Below, one piece after another: positions 1 through 10,494 of a stretch of DNA of 64,000 nt. A model generated the notes under the pieces. It made no database searches. It worked only from the letters and a program-made list of their open reading frames with translations, and was not told where the DNA came from. Numbering within the stretch: position 1 is the first letter of the stretch; each line of letters opens with the position of its first letter. The stretch is from Mesostigma viride (Eukaryota; Streptophyta; Mesostigmatophyceae; Mesostigmatales; Mesostigmataceae), in assembly GCA_009746045.1 (NCBI GenBank), contig RPFO01000080.1, forward strand, positions 10,354,242 through 10,418,241, in the 5' to 3' direction. Made by a program: the position numbers and the translations under genes.

Positions 1-400
1 CGCCCGCCGTCGTTTCTTTTGCCTTACTGTTCGAAATATATCTCGTGAAAGATGCCCTCCCATCAGGTAACTTGTCTTCTTGTAAGCTAAATCTTTCCAG
101 AATAGTTACGCCCGCCGTCGTTTCTTTTGCATCTTCGATGTCTAAGTATTTGTCGTGTAGGTTGCATTCTAGTCAGGTCCATTGTCCCTTGTGATATCAA
201 TGTATCCCATGATAGTTACGCCCGCCGTCGTTTCTTTTTTATTTTCGATGTCGAAGAATATTTCGTGAGTGTTGTTTCGCGTTACGGTCCAATGTCTTCT
301 TGTGATATCAATGTATCCCGAGATGGTTACGCCCGCCGTCGTTTCTCTTTCCGTCTCGTTCGCTTTAAAATATCTAATGAAGGTTGTACCAACGTCCATT
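1..400. repeat. 110-bp tandem repeat, four hairpin-motif copies
   Basis: Four tandem units of about 110 bp, each ending in a GC-rich hairpin. The cores begin at 1, 108, 218 and 329 and read ACGCCCGCCGTCGTTTCT. The bases between are AT-rich and shared between units (TTGTGATATCAATGTATCCC recurs). This is the first cluster of a motif found about 21 times before 10.2 kb. No protein is supported here. Confidence 0.75.
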
Positions 401-500
401 CACTTTTCTTATAGAATGATAAACGTTCACCTAAAACAAATTACTATATACACCCGTTAAACCACCCCCCCCTCGAAATGACTCGTTTGTTGCAGAACAA

Positions 501-1048
501 ATGGATGAAGAACTTCAGAATATTTGCCGCGGAAACACCGATTGCCAAAAGAAAGCCGTTGACAAGTTTCACCCTTTTTGTGTGGATCACCTGAAGATTG
601 TTTCAGACATTCAGGCAGTGTTTGACACTGGCTTAAAAAAGATTGCAAGAAAGGCGAAAAACGAGGGGGGCTCTAAGCTTGTCATGGTCCTTGAGATGAG
701 GAAGGCCGGCATGACGGTTTGTGTGGAGACAACAGATAGTGTCGCGGATAGCATGCCAGAAATGGCAGATGTTTTGTATGAGAATGATGCGTCGGTTTTC
801 TTCGCCATCAAGCCTCTCGGGATCGAATTCATATACACGACAAAAGAATGTGTGTGGGGGGCCGGGATCCAAGTAGTGTAGCAGAGAGTGCGGCAGAGGC
901 CCTTGTTTTGAATGCGGGTGCTTGGTCCTACAGGGAGATCGACTTCTTAAGGCCAGGAGGGTGGGTTGACGAGCTGAAAGATGCAGTCAGTATCGCCACA
1001 GGTGTTAGGAGGGCATCTTTTGGAAAGAGGCTCCACGGTATCATGTAA
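501..1048 (+). pseudogene. small ORF with CCCH zinc-knuckle-like N-terminus, frameshifted
   Basis: An ATG lies six bases after a strong splice acceptor (TTTGTTGCAG). The first part (501-881) encodes about 120 residues with a C-x5-C-x11-C-x2-H pattern near the start, similar in spacing to WRKY19-like zinc fingers; this resemblance is an inference. A second frame (848-1048) carries the open reading on to a TAA. The switch falls at a run of six Gs near 855, and one extra G would join the two frames into about 182 residues. A similar cysteine pattern recurs in the exon at 2109, so the two may be paralogous modules. No function is recognised. It is either a real gene with a one-base assembly error or a decayed copy. 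Confidence 0.45.
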
Positions 1049-1181
1049 TATATTTTAATACGTTTCGAAACAAACAATACAAATGATTTTGACAACATTG
1101 AATTGTATGTGTTACGCCCGCCATGAATCTACACCCGTTAAACCACACCCCCCTCGAAATGACTCGTTTGTTGCAGAACGA

Positions 1182-1406
1182 ATGTCAGAAGAAGAACCAA
1201 AAAAATGCCTCGGAAACCACAAGCGTAAAAGGAAAGCCGATGACAACGTAGAGACCCTCTCGGAGGATGTGCCGGAGTTGGTTTCTTCGGATGACGAGTT
1301 TGATTACTCGAAAACATCGGGGGGACAAGTTCTTGAGAAAGCATGGAAGGTCTTTGTGACAAACGCGTTTGTGGAATGGATAAAAAAAAACTATTCCGAG
1401 GAATAA
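1182..1406 (+). CDS. small ORF, unknown function
   Basis: 74 codons from an ATG that follows a splice acceptor (TTGTTGCAG) by five bases. The 45 bp before the start nearly duplicate the 45 bp before the ORF at 501. The protein has a basic patch (KRKRK) near residues 14-18, an acidic middle and a C-terminal segment rich in W, F and K ending in SEE. No known family is recognised. It may be a terminal exon or a complete small gene with an upstream or trans-spliced leader. Confidence 0.4.
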   Translation: MSEEEPKKCLGNHKRKRKADDNVETLSEDVPELVSSDDEFDYSKTSGGQVLEKAWKVFVTNAFVEWIKKNYSEE

Positions 1407-1479
1407 CAACTTGTTTATATAATATTTTTTTAATAAATTAATGTTTATTTAAAACGTATCATTTTATTCCTTCGCGCAG

Positions 1480-1686
1480 GAAATGGTGGAGGTTGAGGAG
1501 AGTTCGCCCAAAAGGCAAAGGACCGACACAGTTCGACAAAATGGAAGGAGTCTTCCATTGTACATCAAAAAAATAGTTGAGGATTACTGGCTCGCTTCCG
1601 ATTCGACTCCTCGTCCGAGTCGGTCATACCGGACAGTGTCAAAGTCTGGAAGGTTTCAGCACATCAATCGCACATTGAATAGATAA
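1480..1686 (+). CDS. small basic ORF, unknown function
   Basis: This opens directly after a splice acceptor (TTCGCGCAG at 1471-1479). The first ATG is at 1483 and it ends at TAA 1684-1686. The product is about 67 residues, with a nuclear-localisation-like basic stretch (PKRQR) near residue 10 and a serine/arginine-rich C-terminus. It could be a terminal exon. Nothing identifies its role. Confidence 0.35.
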   Translation, partial: EMVEVEESSPKRQRTDTVRQNGRSLPLYIKKIVEDYWLASDSTPRPSRSYRTVSKSGRFQHINRTLNR

Positions 1687-2108
1687 TGTTTTATCGCCAT
1701 ATTGCTGTCCGACAAGTTGCGCCTTGGGGCGTTTCTTTGTGCCAAATTTAAACCTATTAATAAACAAGTACAATATAATATAATTTCAAATCGTTTTTTG
1801 ATTTTTATTTTCCGGGGCCGGTTACTGATGAGTTGCGACCGCCGGCGTTTCTCTGCTGTTGAATGCCCCTCCCTCTACATACAAATTATATTGTCTGGAC
1901 ATTCGTATGTAGTGACAATCGTAGTCAATGTGATTGCCCTTCGTTTTTAGGTAGGAAGTGTTGATTGAAAAAGTTGCGCCCCAGGGCGTTTCTTTGTTGC
2001 ATTTTCTTCAAATTTTAGCTCGCGTAAATAGATGAAGATGACTTAATAAATGCCAATTTTTTTTTTATAATATAAACTACTCGCGGCCGGTATGTTCTGG
2101 TTTTGCAG
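1687..2108. other. spacer with three hairpin motifs
   Basis: AT-rich non-coding DNA. It holds three hairpin copies beginning at 1719 (GCGCCTTGGGGCGTTTCT), 1835 (GCGACCGCCGGCGTTTCT) and 1975 (GCGCCCCAGGGCGTTTCT), and ends in the acceptor TTTTGCAG at 2101-2108. The central bases differ but the stem is kept, which suggests selection on a fold rather than on sequence alone. Confidence 0.6.
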
Positions 2109-5100
2109 ATGTCCAGTCTGACGGTCGACATAAGGGGACGTCCATATCAGGACGCTGTTTTCCGGATTTTTGAGAAGGATCCCGATAAGAAGTGCCGGGA
2201 TAGGAAATGTAAAAAGCTGTCAATTACCAACTTCGGTCTGTGTGGGGAACACATCGTAGATTTCGGAAAGGACATGATTTCCCGTCATCTGCAACAATAC
2301 GTTGACAACAATTGTGTGGGAGGGGCGCAGATGGACGTCCTTCTTGAGGATGGAGTGGAGGGAGCCAAAAGGGCTGTAATTCGGCTGTCGGAAATGGATG
2401 ATGACAAAGAGGACGTGAACATTCGCCTTAGGAGGCACGACGACAACACGGCCGATTGTGTGTTTGGGTCTGGAGGAATGGAGGATGAGAGCCAGGTCTT
2501 CCATGATGCCGCGGAGAAGGTGGTTGAATGGATGATGGGTTGGTCAAATCTTGACGTTCGCATATTCAACCGTCTGACGTCTGATTTCCTTCTTAGGGGA
2601 AGTTTCAAGATGGTTGACCGTGCAAGGCAGTCCAGGAACCAGCTATCCCTTTCCATGGCCAGTCCGATCGCACGCATGATTAAGGAGGGCCCTCTTCCGC
2701 GCAACCTTGCCTCGAGATTTCGAAAATACCATGAAGGGCCCGACCGAAAATCAGCAGCGATTTCCCATTCGCGAACCACTTATGGGTCGACGGAGTTGGT
2801 AACCGAATTTTTTTGCATTTCCTTGCCAAATGATTCTTTATGAGGGACATAGAGTTGTTTGTATAGAGAGTGAATTGACGAAAGTTGCGACGGCGGTCGC
2901 ATCTTTTAGTGCGTCGTTCTCTTGTTATGAATCTCTGTTCTTTCTGAATTATAACGTTGTTTGTACCTTGACATAATGATGCATTTTTTGTATTGAGTTG
3001 CGACGTGGGGCGCATCTTCCTGCTGACTCGTATGATTTTTCCAATTTTTTTGTTTTGTTGTTGCAGATGGAAAAGGGCGGCCCTACATCGCAGGTGGTCG
3101 GCGACTCTCCCCCTAGGGGGGAAGGGTCTGAAGGGCAACCAGTTCAGGCCCAAGGCGCCTCCTCACAACAGCCTCCTCACAAGCGTGCAAGGGAGGGCAC
3201 GCCGCCCCCAATGGTGGAATCTGGTGTCAGCTTTGCCGCGGTCACTGGGAAGGATGAGTACCACGGTGGTGGTGAGAGGGTTCACGATCCGGTTGCGCAG
3301 TTTCAGATTGAGCGGTTTCAGCGACTCGCGAATGGCACTCGTCAACAGCAACTCGCGCTGTACCAAGACATCCTTAATGACAAACCTGAAGTGCCCTTGT
3401 TAGGGATATTATATCCACCTGGCCACAACATATCCCAGCCTGATTTATTTCTTGTTGGATTTATTACTTATGGACTGAGAATTTGATAGCTTTGATAAGC
3501 TAGATGAATTGGGCTTAATGAGCTGATCAATATTCATGTGCCATAGTCCTATACTTGGACATGGATGACTTGTAACCTGAGTCAGCCTAGTAGCATCACG
3601 TATTTGATTGACAAGTGGTGCTATGGCCTATTGGACAAGTGTTTGGTCCATGAGCTGACAAGTGTTGGCAGCTCATGATGACACATGTTATGACTTACAT
3701 GATGACAAGTGGGTAGACTCATTGCATGACACTTGTCACTCCAAGGAGAAGAGATGTGTCACTTTATTAATCATGTTATGTGGCACATTATTACGTAGAC
3801 ACTTGGCATCTAGCTATTATGCCAGCTCATTGGATCATGTCTAGAATGTTCTAGGAATGTTCTAAGAATATGCCAGGAATATTCCTGGAATATACTGAGA
3901 ATATGCTGGGAATATGCTAGGAATATGCTAGGATGTTTCTACAAGCTTCTGTGATGATGTCATTGCTGATGTCATCCTTCCTAGCCTAAATGGTATAAAA
4001 GGAAACTGCCCCCTAAGGGCAGGTACCTCCATTAAACCTCCATTCAACCTCCATTCAAGCTCTTCTCCAACTATTATATTCTAATAAAGCCATTTATTCT
4101 TCCACGTAAATTGTCTTCAACCTCTCTTTCTTTCAGCACCTGCAAGGTGTGTGGGTAGCAAGGCCAAGCACAAGGCATTGTGTAAAACCCATTAGTTTCC
4201 TCTCCCAATCCAAACAGCCCTCAACCGCAAGGGATCCCCCCGCGACTTCCAAGCCGGTCGCGACGGGCGATATGCCCCCGCCGCGGCCAAGGGGAAGGGG
4301 GAAGGGGGGCGATGCAGGGGAAGACGATGTTTTCGAAATGACGCAGAGCAATTTGGAAGGTGGCGGGTCGATCTTCGTAAGTCTCTGCCCATTTAATTGA
4401 TGTCGTGAAATACATAAGCATTTTTTTGCAATATTCGCCAGAAATGTCATTTCCGACAACTAAGCGGATTTTTACTTTCCGTTGAAATGTTCGCAGGGCC
4501 GGCAAGAGGATGTGGGTGCAAGAGAAGCCCGCTCAATGGCGGGAAGCACCCAGGTACATGAGTGCGTCAGATTCCTCTCCGGTTTACTTGTAATGAAATG
4601 GTTTGCGTGCGTATATCCTTGTTTATTTTTGTAGTAATTTTTTTCTTGTTAATCGACAATCGCGTTTGCTTTTTTTACAGGGAAGTCCGTTCGAGCAGCA
4701 AGAGGGCGGTGAGAGGAGGGGAAGTGGATCTTACGGTGGTTCCACTGCAGAGGGGGGAAGGGTAAGTTACCGTTGACTTACAAATTGAAAGTTTAGGTTC
4801 GTCCTCAATTGACAGAGTTACGACGGCCGGCGTTTCTCTACACTTTTCTTACATTAAAAATCTTCCGTTGATAATGTTCTTGCAGGAAGCCGGTCGTCAG
4901 GGTGGGGCAAATCTCCAGGGAGAGGGGGCTATCGCTGCCGGTGAGCCTGTGTCAGAGGGCGTGGTTGGAAGCGACGGCGATACTGCGAAAATGACACGCT
5001 TTAAGGAGCAAGCGGATGCTTATAAACTGAGGACGTTAGCAAAGCGGGTTGTGGCCGAGGTGAGAACGGAAACAGCCCCACCTGAGGTACGGAACCAGAT

Positions 5101-5392
5101 GATGACTCTCCATCAAGTCGCTGAGTTGATCGTGAAGAATGCGTGCGCGCCCGATGGAGCCACACAGCCTGAGGAGATCCCGAGCGCCAAGGCCTTGATA
5201 AAGTGGATGCAGGAGAACCTGTTCGAGGGCAAATCGAAGGAGAGGAAGTGTAAACTGAAGACGGTGACGATGGCGGACGCCAAGACTCTGATCAAGATGT
5301 TGAAGGATCACGATGCCCGCCGGGACAAGTCTCCGAAGATCGCGAAGGGGTCGAAGAAAGCGGCTGAAGCAGCAGCGGTTGAGGGGAATGAG
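2109..5392 (+). CDS. unrecognised multi-exon gene, exons 1-5
   Basis: Exons, all joined in phase 0: 2109-2798; 3067-3397 plus 4222-4376 (one exon split by a solo LTR); 4497-4553; 4681-4761; 4886-5392. Each intron has a GT donor (GTAACC, GTAAGT, GTACAT, GTAAGT) and a pyrimidine-rich CAG acceptor, and the lengths keep frame exactly. Exon 1 encodes a C-x4-C-x10-C-x2-H knuckle near residues 30-50 and a mixed-charge region. The next exons are rich in G, P, Q and R and probably disordered. Exon 5 is helical and lysine-rich. Two of the introns carry hairpin motifs, two copies (2887, 3000) in the first and one (4820) in the fourth. The start is uncertain: the ATG at 2109 sits right at the acceptor, so earlier exons are possible. 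No family is recognised. Confidence 0.6.
3398..4216. mobile_element. solo LTR of an LTR retrotransposon
   Basis: An 819-bp insert that begins TGTT and ends AACA, flanked by a 5-bp target-site duplication GCCCT (3393-3397 and 4217-4221). Internal LTR signals are in order on the plus strand: TATAAAA at 3994-4000 and AATAAA at 4083-4088. No internal retrotransposon sequence is present, so it is a solo LTR left by recombination. It interrupts an exon. Removing it with one GCCCT copy joins GTG CCC T to CA ACC GCA in an open frame. Confidence 0.88.
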
Positions 5393-5826
5393 GTAAGTCT
5401 ACCTCTGTTGTGAGGGGGGCTTTGTTCTTGAGGTTTAGGTTTCATCTAGGTTGCGACGGCCGGCGTTTCTCAAGTGTGACATTTACTTTATTCCTTTTGG
5501 TTATGCTTTCCTGATTTTTTCCTATCATTGTTAAGGGGAATGAGGTAAGTGTACCTATGTTGTGAGGGGGCTTCTTGAGATCCAGGTTTCATGTAGGTTG
5601 CGACGGCCGGCGTTTCTCAAGTGTGACACTTACTTCCTTTTGACTATGTTTTCCTGATTTTTTCGCATCACGGTTGAGGGAAATGAGCCGAGTGTACCTC
5701 TGTTGTGAGGGGGGCTTTGATGTTGAGGTTCAGGTTTCATGTAGGTTGCGACGGCCGGCGTTTCTCAATCGACATTTACTTTATTCCTTTTGGTTATGCT
5801 TTCCTGATTTTTTCGCATCACTGCAG
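5393..5826 (+). repeat. intron built of three 147-bp tandem units
   Basis: The intron opens GTAAGTCTACC and ends TCACTGCAG. It consists of three copies of a roughly 147-bp unit. Each carries a remnant of the exon end (GGGAATGAGGTAAGT or a decayed form), a G-rich run, and the hairpin motif beginning at 5453, 5600 and 5747. The unit therefore duplicated together with the splice donor. Only the first donor and the last acceptor give a phase-0 join. Confidence 0.7.
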
Positions 5827-7723
5827 TACGTGCAGGCCGAGAGGGCGACCCACGCGGCCATCATGTTCTCAATCAGGCTCGACCAGCACCCGCGCCGCGA
5901 GAACATGAAAATAGATAGTACGTGGACTGAGTTAAGTAATGCAATACGCATTACTTTTGCATACTTGCAAGTATGCAAAAGTAATGCGTATTGCATTACT
6001 TAACTAAAATTGGGCCGCGTGGGGAAATCCGGCGTTCCGCACACACCGCTCGTTACCGAGGTGACTCGATTAATTACGACTCGGCTATTCCCAGCCTCCC
6101 GCCGTAATCCCTATTTCGACTTGGCCTACCCGGCCTCCGCCAAACATAGAAATCCACAAATATTTCGACTCGGCCTCCCAGGCCTACCCGCCGCAAATAT
6201 TTCCGTGCCTCCGAGAGGATTCGAACCCGGTACCCCAGGAGCGAACGCCAATCTTAGTTAAGTAATGCAATACGCATTACTTTTGCATACTTGCAGAGCT
6301 CCCAAGATTGGCGTTCGCTCCTGGGGTACCGGGTTCGAATCCTCTCGGAGGCACGGAAATATTTGCGGCGGGTAGGCCTGGGAGGCCGAGTCGAAATATT
6401 TGTGGATTTCTATGTTTGGCGGAGGCCGGGTAGGCCAAGTCGAAATAGGGATTACGGCGGGAGGCTGGGAATAGCCGAGTCGTAATTAATCGAGTCACCT
6501 CGGTAACGAGCGGTGTGTGCGGAACGCCGGATTTCCCCACGCGGCCCAATTTTAGTTAAGTAATGCAATACGCATTACTTTTGCATACTTGCAAGTATGC
6601 AAAAGTAATGCGTATTGCATTACTTAACTGACTGCTGCCGTCGACGAACACCAGAAGGGACTCTCCGAAGCACTTGCGACCTACAAGGGGAAGGCGCTGA
6701 AGGGAAAGGGGAAAGGAAAGGAGGTGGAGGTTGCGGATCATTGCTCCCGTGTCTCTGCTTGAGAAATGGGAGAAGTCCCCGGTGTCGCAGGATGATGATG
6801 ACATCCTGGATGTGAACGATGAGATCGCGAAGGGCAAACGGTTGCGGCAGGAGCTTGCCGTTCAGCCTCGGGACCTCGATGAGATGTCCAAAGCCTTGGT
6901 GCATCGAAATCGGGTGTGGACAAGGAACCTGTTTGTTGGGCCTCAGAAGCTCCTCGCACGAGACTTGCATCTGTCGAGAGCCGAGCAGAACGCCACCATT
7001 TTTGCAAACTCGGAGTCCGACTACGGCCACGACAAGCTGGTGATTCCTGTGTGGCGGTACTCGTTCCAGTTTTTGGCTGACCGGTGCCCCAACACTTTTC
7101 ATGACTGGATGAAAAACGAGAACACCGAGCGTAAGGTCGCGCAACTCTTCGGGGAGATGGGGGGGGCACGGACAATGAAGGCTGGCTACGCTCGCGCAAT
7201 GACTGACAAAGAGATTGATATCTACCTGCGAACGAGCTCGGCCAAGGGAATGGCCGAAGCTGCTTCCACCAAGGTTCTGACAGGACCGGCCGATATGCTG
7301 GACGATCTTAAGCCCGTGGACGTGAGAAAGGCCGCGCTTTTGGACAGTTTGTGCAAGTCCGCCTGGGAGATGGTTCCAATCCAGCCGAAGCCACAGTCGC
7401 CGCCAGCCATTTGCGGCTTTCTCGTGCTGGACGGGAACCACTTTACCACACTCATCAAATCGGTGAATTTCGAACTGGTCGCCCCAAATATGACGGTGGA
7501 CCAAAGATCTGTGTGGTACCAGGCAATGCTGAACGGTTTCATGAAGGCGGAAAAGCTAAGGGTCGTTGCGCGGGGAGGGAAGGAGCAGGAAGTCACGAAG
7601 ACCGTGGCCGCGGAGAAGCTGGAGGAGTGAGCAATGGATTGGACGAAATTCGGGGGGGTGGACGTGCAGATGCTCAAGGGTGACACCATCCTGCCGACCT
7701 GGTGGCAGATCCGTGAAGAGAAG
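5827..7723 (+). pseudogene. unrecognised gene, exon 6 (interrupted)
   Basis: The exon opens in phase 0 at 5827 and is split by a 700-bp fold-back insert; 5929 joins to 6635 with frame kept. It continues through a lysine/glycine-rich tract, changes frame by one base in the purine tract around 6690-6730, then runs open to TGA 7628-7630. The same frame resumes at 7634 for 30 codons and ends at donor GTAAGC (7724). The 6731-7627 part is about 299 residues, globular in composition. It contains the string FLVLDGNHFTTLI, which resembles the ParB/Srx motif DGNHR except for the missing arginine; this is a weak inference. The frameshift and in-frame stop mean the copy is decayed or the assembly has errors. 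Confidence 0.5.
5930..6629. mobile_element. fold-back element with palindromic ends
   Basis: A 700-bp insert flanked by a 5-bp duplication GACTG (5925-5929 and 6630-6634). Both ends are perfect 76-bp palindromes (5930-6005 and 6554-6629) opening AGTTAAG and closing CTTAACT. Between them lie two 250-bp arms that are exact inverted copies (6006-6255 and 6304-6553), separated by half of the same palindrome. Each arm has the 11-base Pol III B-box match GGTTCGAATCC (6332-6342 in arm 2). No protein is encoded. The insert plus duplication is 705 bp, so host frame is preserved on either side. Confidence 0.9.
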
Positions 7724-7979
7724 GTAAGCCAAGTTGCGACCGCCGGCGTTTCTATAAGTGGTTTTCTCGTGTTATTTTCAGTATGCCATTAGTTTGGTAA
7801 AGATGCGACCGCCGGCGTTTCTATAAGGGGTTTTCATGTTCCACCTTAGTATGCCATATTTTTGTCAAGATGCGACCGCCGGCGTTTCTGTCAGTCGTAT
7901 TCTTGTTCTCAGTTGAGTTGTGCTTATTTGGGAGGACTATCGATGTGTCTCTGCGCGTTGTTACCCTACGGCGATGCAG
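7724..7979 (+). repeat. intron with three hairpin-motif units
   Basis: The donor is GTAAGC at 7724 and the acceptor GATGCAG at 7973-7979. Three tandem units of about 67-70 bp carry the motif GCGACCGCCGGCGTTTCT beginning at 7735, 7805 and 7872, followed by the shared tail ATAAG(T/G)GG in two of them. The join is phase 0 on both sides. Confidence 0.6.
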
Positions 7980-10455
7980 GTTTCCGAACAAGTCGGCAAG
8001 ATGATCGAAGTTGTCAGGCAGCTCGGGAACGCCATGAACGCCGAGGACACAGCCCAAGCCAAGGCAACGTGGGGCTCAGCGCTGGGGGATGTGCACCGGG
8101 CCTACCAGGCATATGGACCCCTCAAGAGAGGGAAGGGCGTGTCTATCCCAACTCCTCTGTACGGCAAGATCTGGGCGATTGTGAAGCCCTTTTGGCAGAA
8201 AGGAGAGCAAGCCAAGGCCGAAGGGGACGGCGCAGGCGACAAGGCAGGAGGGGCTGAAGAGACGGACAAGTGGGGGCCGGACCAGAAGAACTTCATGCAG
8301 CGCTGGCTGTTCTGGTGTGAGGACCCTTTGAAGCCCGCTGTCGACGGCAAGCCGGCGATCGCACAGGATATCGCGGCTCGGCAAGACTTCCTTGACACGC
8401 GCCCTAAAGACAAGGCGCACGAACTGTCCATTTTCACCGCGCATCGGGAACTTGCGAGTTTCCAGTACTTCGACAGCCTGATCCAAGCGCCGATCATGTC
8501 CTGTGAGGCCCCTCCCAGCAACCTGATAAAAATAATGGAAGTCGCCAAGAATTTGATAGAGGGGGCGAAGCAATTCGCCCACATCAAGTTCCTGGAGAAC
8601 CCCGACCTGATTGGCTCCGTCAGACAACTAGACGGGACTTTCGACCCCGTAATGGTGAGGGAGCACGTGTTTGGCGTGAAGCTGAAGGGCACCTTCGCCA
8701 CGGACCTCGACAAGTTCATCGCCGAGTGCCGCCTGACCAGAGACTTTTGGCGGGTGGTCGTCACGGCCACGAGGGCGATCATTCTCACGCTGAGGGACCT
8801 TCCGCCGGCTAAAAGGAAAGTGGTCGACCAGAAGGACTGGAAGTTCCCGAGAGGGGTGCTCGCTTCCCACCCCCGTCATTTGTATGACGATTTGGGTGTG
8901 AAGACCAAACATCTGCTGGGTGTGCCAGTGGAGGCGGCGGCGGAGGAGGAGGTTGAGGAGGAGGAGGAGGGCAAGGGGACTACCAAGGCCAAGAAGGGGT
9001 GGCGGGACAGGTTGGGAGCCTACAGCGATTGGAAGGGGGTGAGGATGGGATCCGACTGGATCGCATACAGGACAATGACATGGATGGAAAACGAAAAAAG
9101 AAAGGATCTGGTGGTGACGAAGGTGGTGGACGAGTTGTGCACGGGGTCTGACAAAATTCCTCGGTCGCTGAAGGACCAGGCGTTTGCTGTGCTGGACCTG
9201 GCAGCTGACAGCAACGAGAAGTGGAGGAACCTGCGCGAGTGGGACCCAGAATGCATTCCGGAGGAGCGCCACATTCCCAAACCCTCCTCGCATTTGAGCC
9301 CGGTCGTGTGGGATGTGGTTGACAAGATGACCAACGCCCTTTTTAGGGCACCCTGCAGAGTTCTGCTGGTGTTCGGGGAGCCCGCCCATATCCGCCGGTG
9401 GAAGCGCCTGGTCCGCCTTATCAAATACTGGCTTGATTTAGATGGGTGGGAAGGCCTCGCCTACTTTTCCGACGACGATTCTTCGTCTGATGAGGATGAT
9501 GATTCGGAGAAGGAGGAAGAGGGGGAGGCGGATGAGGATGAGGATGAGAAGGAGGAGGATGAGGAGGAGAAGGAGGAAGAGGGGAGGAGGAGGACGGGGA
9601 GGAGGATATTGCTGAGGGGCACCCGCCCGGGATGGGTGGGGGGCAGGCGGAGGGGGAGAAAGGGGATGGGGAGGAGGGAGGAGGGGGGAGGGGGAGAGGG
9701 ACGGGGGAGGAGATGGAAGGGGAGGGAAAAAGCGCCGTCGGGGTGATGGAGGCTCGCGTGAGGAGACAATGGGGGGGATGAAGACAACAGGGGGGAGGTA
9801 AGCGCCAGCGTGCTGGTGAAGGAGACTCGAGGCCTGTCGTTGGAAACGCCGGCGGGCGTATCTGTGACGAGGAGGGGGATCGCCAGCGGGAGGGAGGCTC
9901 GCGGCCTGTTACTGGAAACGCCGGCGGGCGTATCTGTGATGAGGAGGGGGATCGCCAGCAGGAAGGAGGCTCGCGGCCTGTTACTGGAAACGCCGGCGGG
10001 CGTATCTGTGATGAGGAGGGGGATCGCCAGCAGGAAGGAGGCTCGCAGCCTGTTACTGGTAACGCCGGCGGGCGTATCTGTGATGAGGATGGGGATCGCC
10101 AGCAGGAAGCAGGCTCGCGGCCTGTTACTGGTAGCGCCGGCGGGCGTTCCCGATTTACGGGAGGCGGTCGTGTCCGACAGATGGGAATGAGGCCTCGTCA
10201 GGATTCATGGGGACCCCCGGTTGAGGGGACCCCCGCCCTCGCCTCGGTTTCTTTGGGTCTGGGTGACGATCCCGTACCGTCGTCAGGAAGGACGGTTGTG
10301 ATGACTTTGCCCCCCCGCTCGACGGGGATGGAGCAATGCCCGAACACGATACTGCTGAATGAGGATGACGATCCGGAGCCGTCGGCTGACACGGATTTTG
10401 TTGCGAGCACCCCACTGCAGAAGAGGGTATTGGAGGCTCGTAACGTGGAGGGTCC
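7980..10455 (+). pseudogene. unrecognised gene, exon 7 with acidic tail
   Basis: Open from the acceptor at 7979. The first part, about 500 residues, is globular and rich in charged helices and W/F, with an EEEVEEEEEG patch near residue 325. It ends in a long D/E/S tract (9460-9580) typical of nuclear or chromatin proteins. At about 9580 the frame must shift by one base, in a G/A-only tract, to stay acidic. A TGA follows at 9776-9778, after which the same frame runs from 9779 through a 24-residue repeat and a proline/threonine-rich segment up to the CACTA-like insertion. A donor-like GTAAGC at 9798 could be used instead. No family is recognised. Confidence 0.45.
9830..10160 (+). repeat. 72-bp coding minisatellite, five units
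   Basis: Five units of 72 bp (24 residues), cores beginning at 9845, 9917, 9989, 10061 and 10133. In the frame that continues into the next exon each unit reads GNAGGRICDEEGDRQ then EGGSRPVT with small changes. Each unit contains AACGCCGGCGGGCGTATCT, which folds like the intronic hairpin motif and keeps its TCT tail. The fifth unit has diverged. Confidence 0.8.
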
Positions 10456-10494
10456 CACTAGGAAGTCGGAAAAAATTCGTCCTGATATTTCTTG

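Noticed and set aside
6180-6360. tRNA-like sequence with GGTTCGAATCC
   Set aside because: The T-stem pairs poorly and no matching acceptor or anticodon arm is found; kept only as a B-box match inside the fold-back arms.
7628-7630. TGA recoding (selenocysteine or reassigned stop)
   Set aside because: The flanking region also has frameshifts, other genes here end normally at TGA, and no SECIS-like structure was seen.
9461-9787. Serine/proline-rich minus-strand ORF
   Set aside because: Complement of the acidic low-complexity tract; no independent support.
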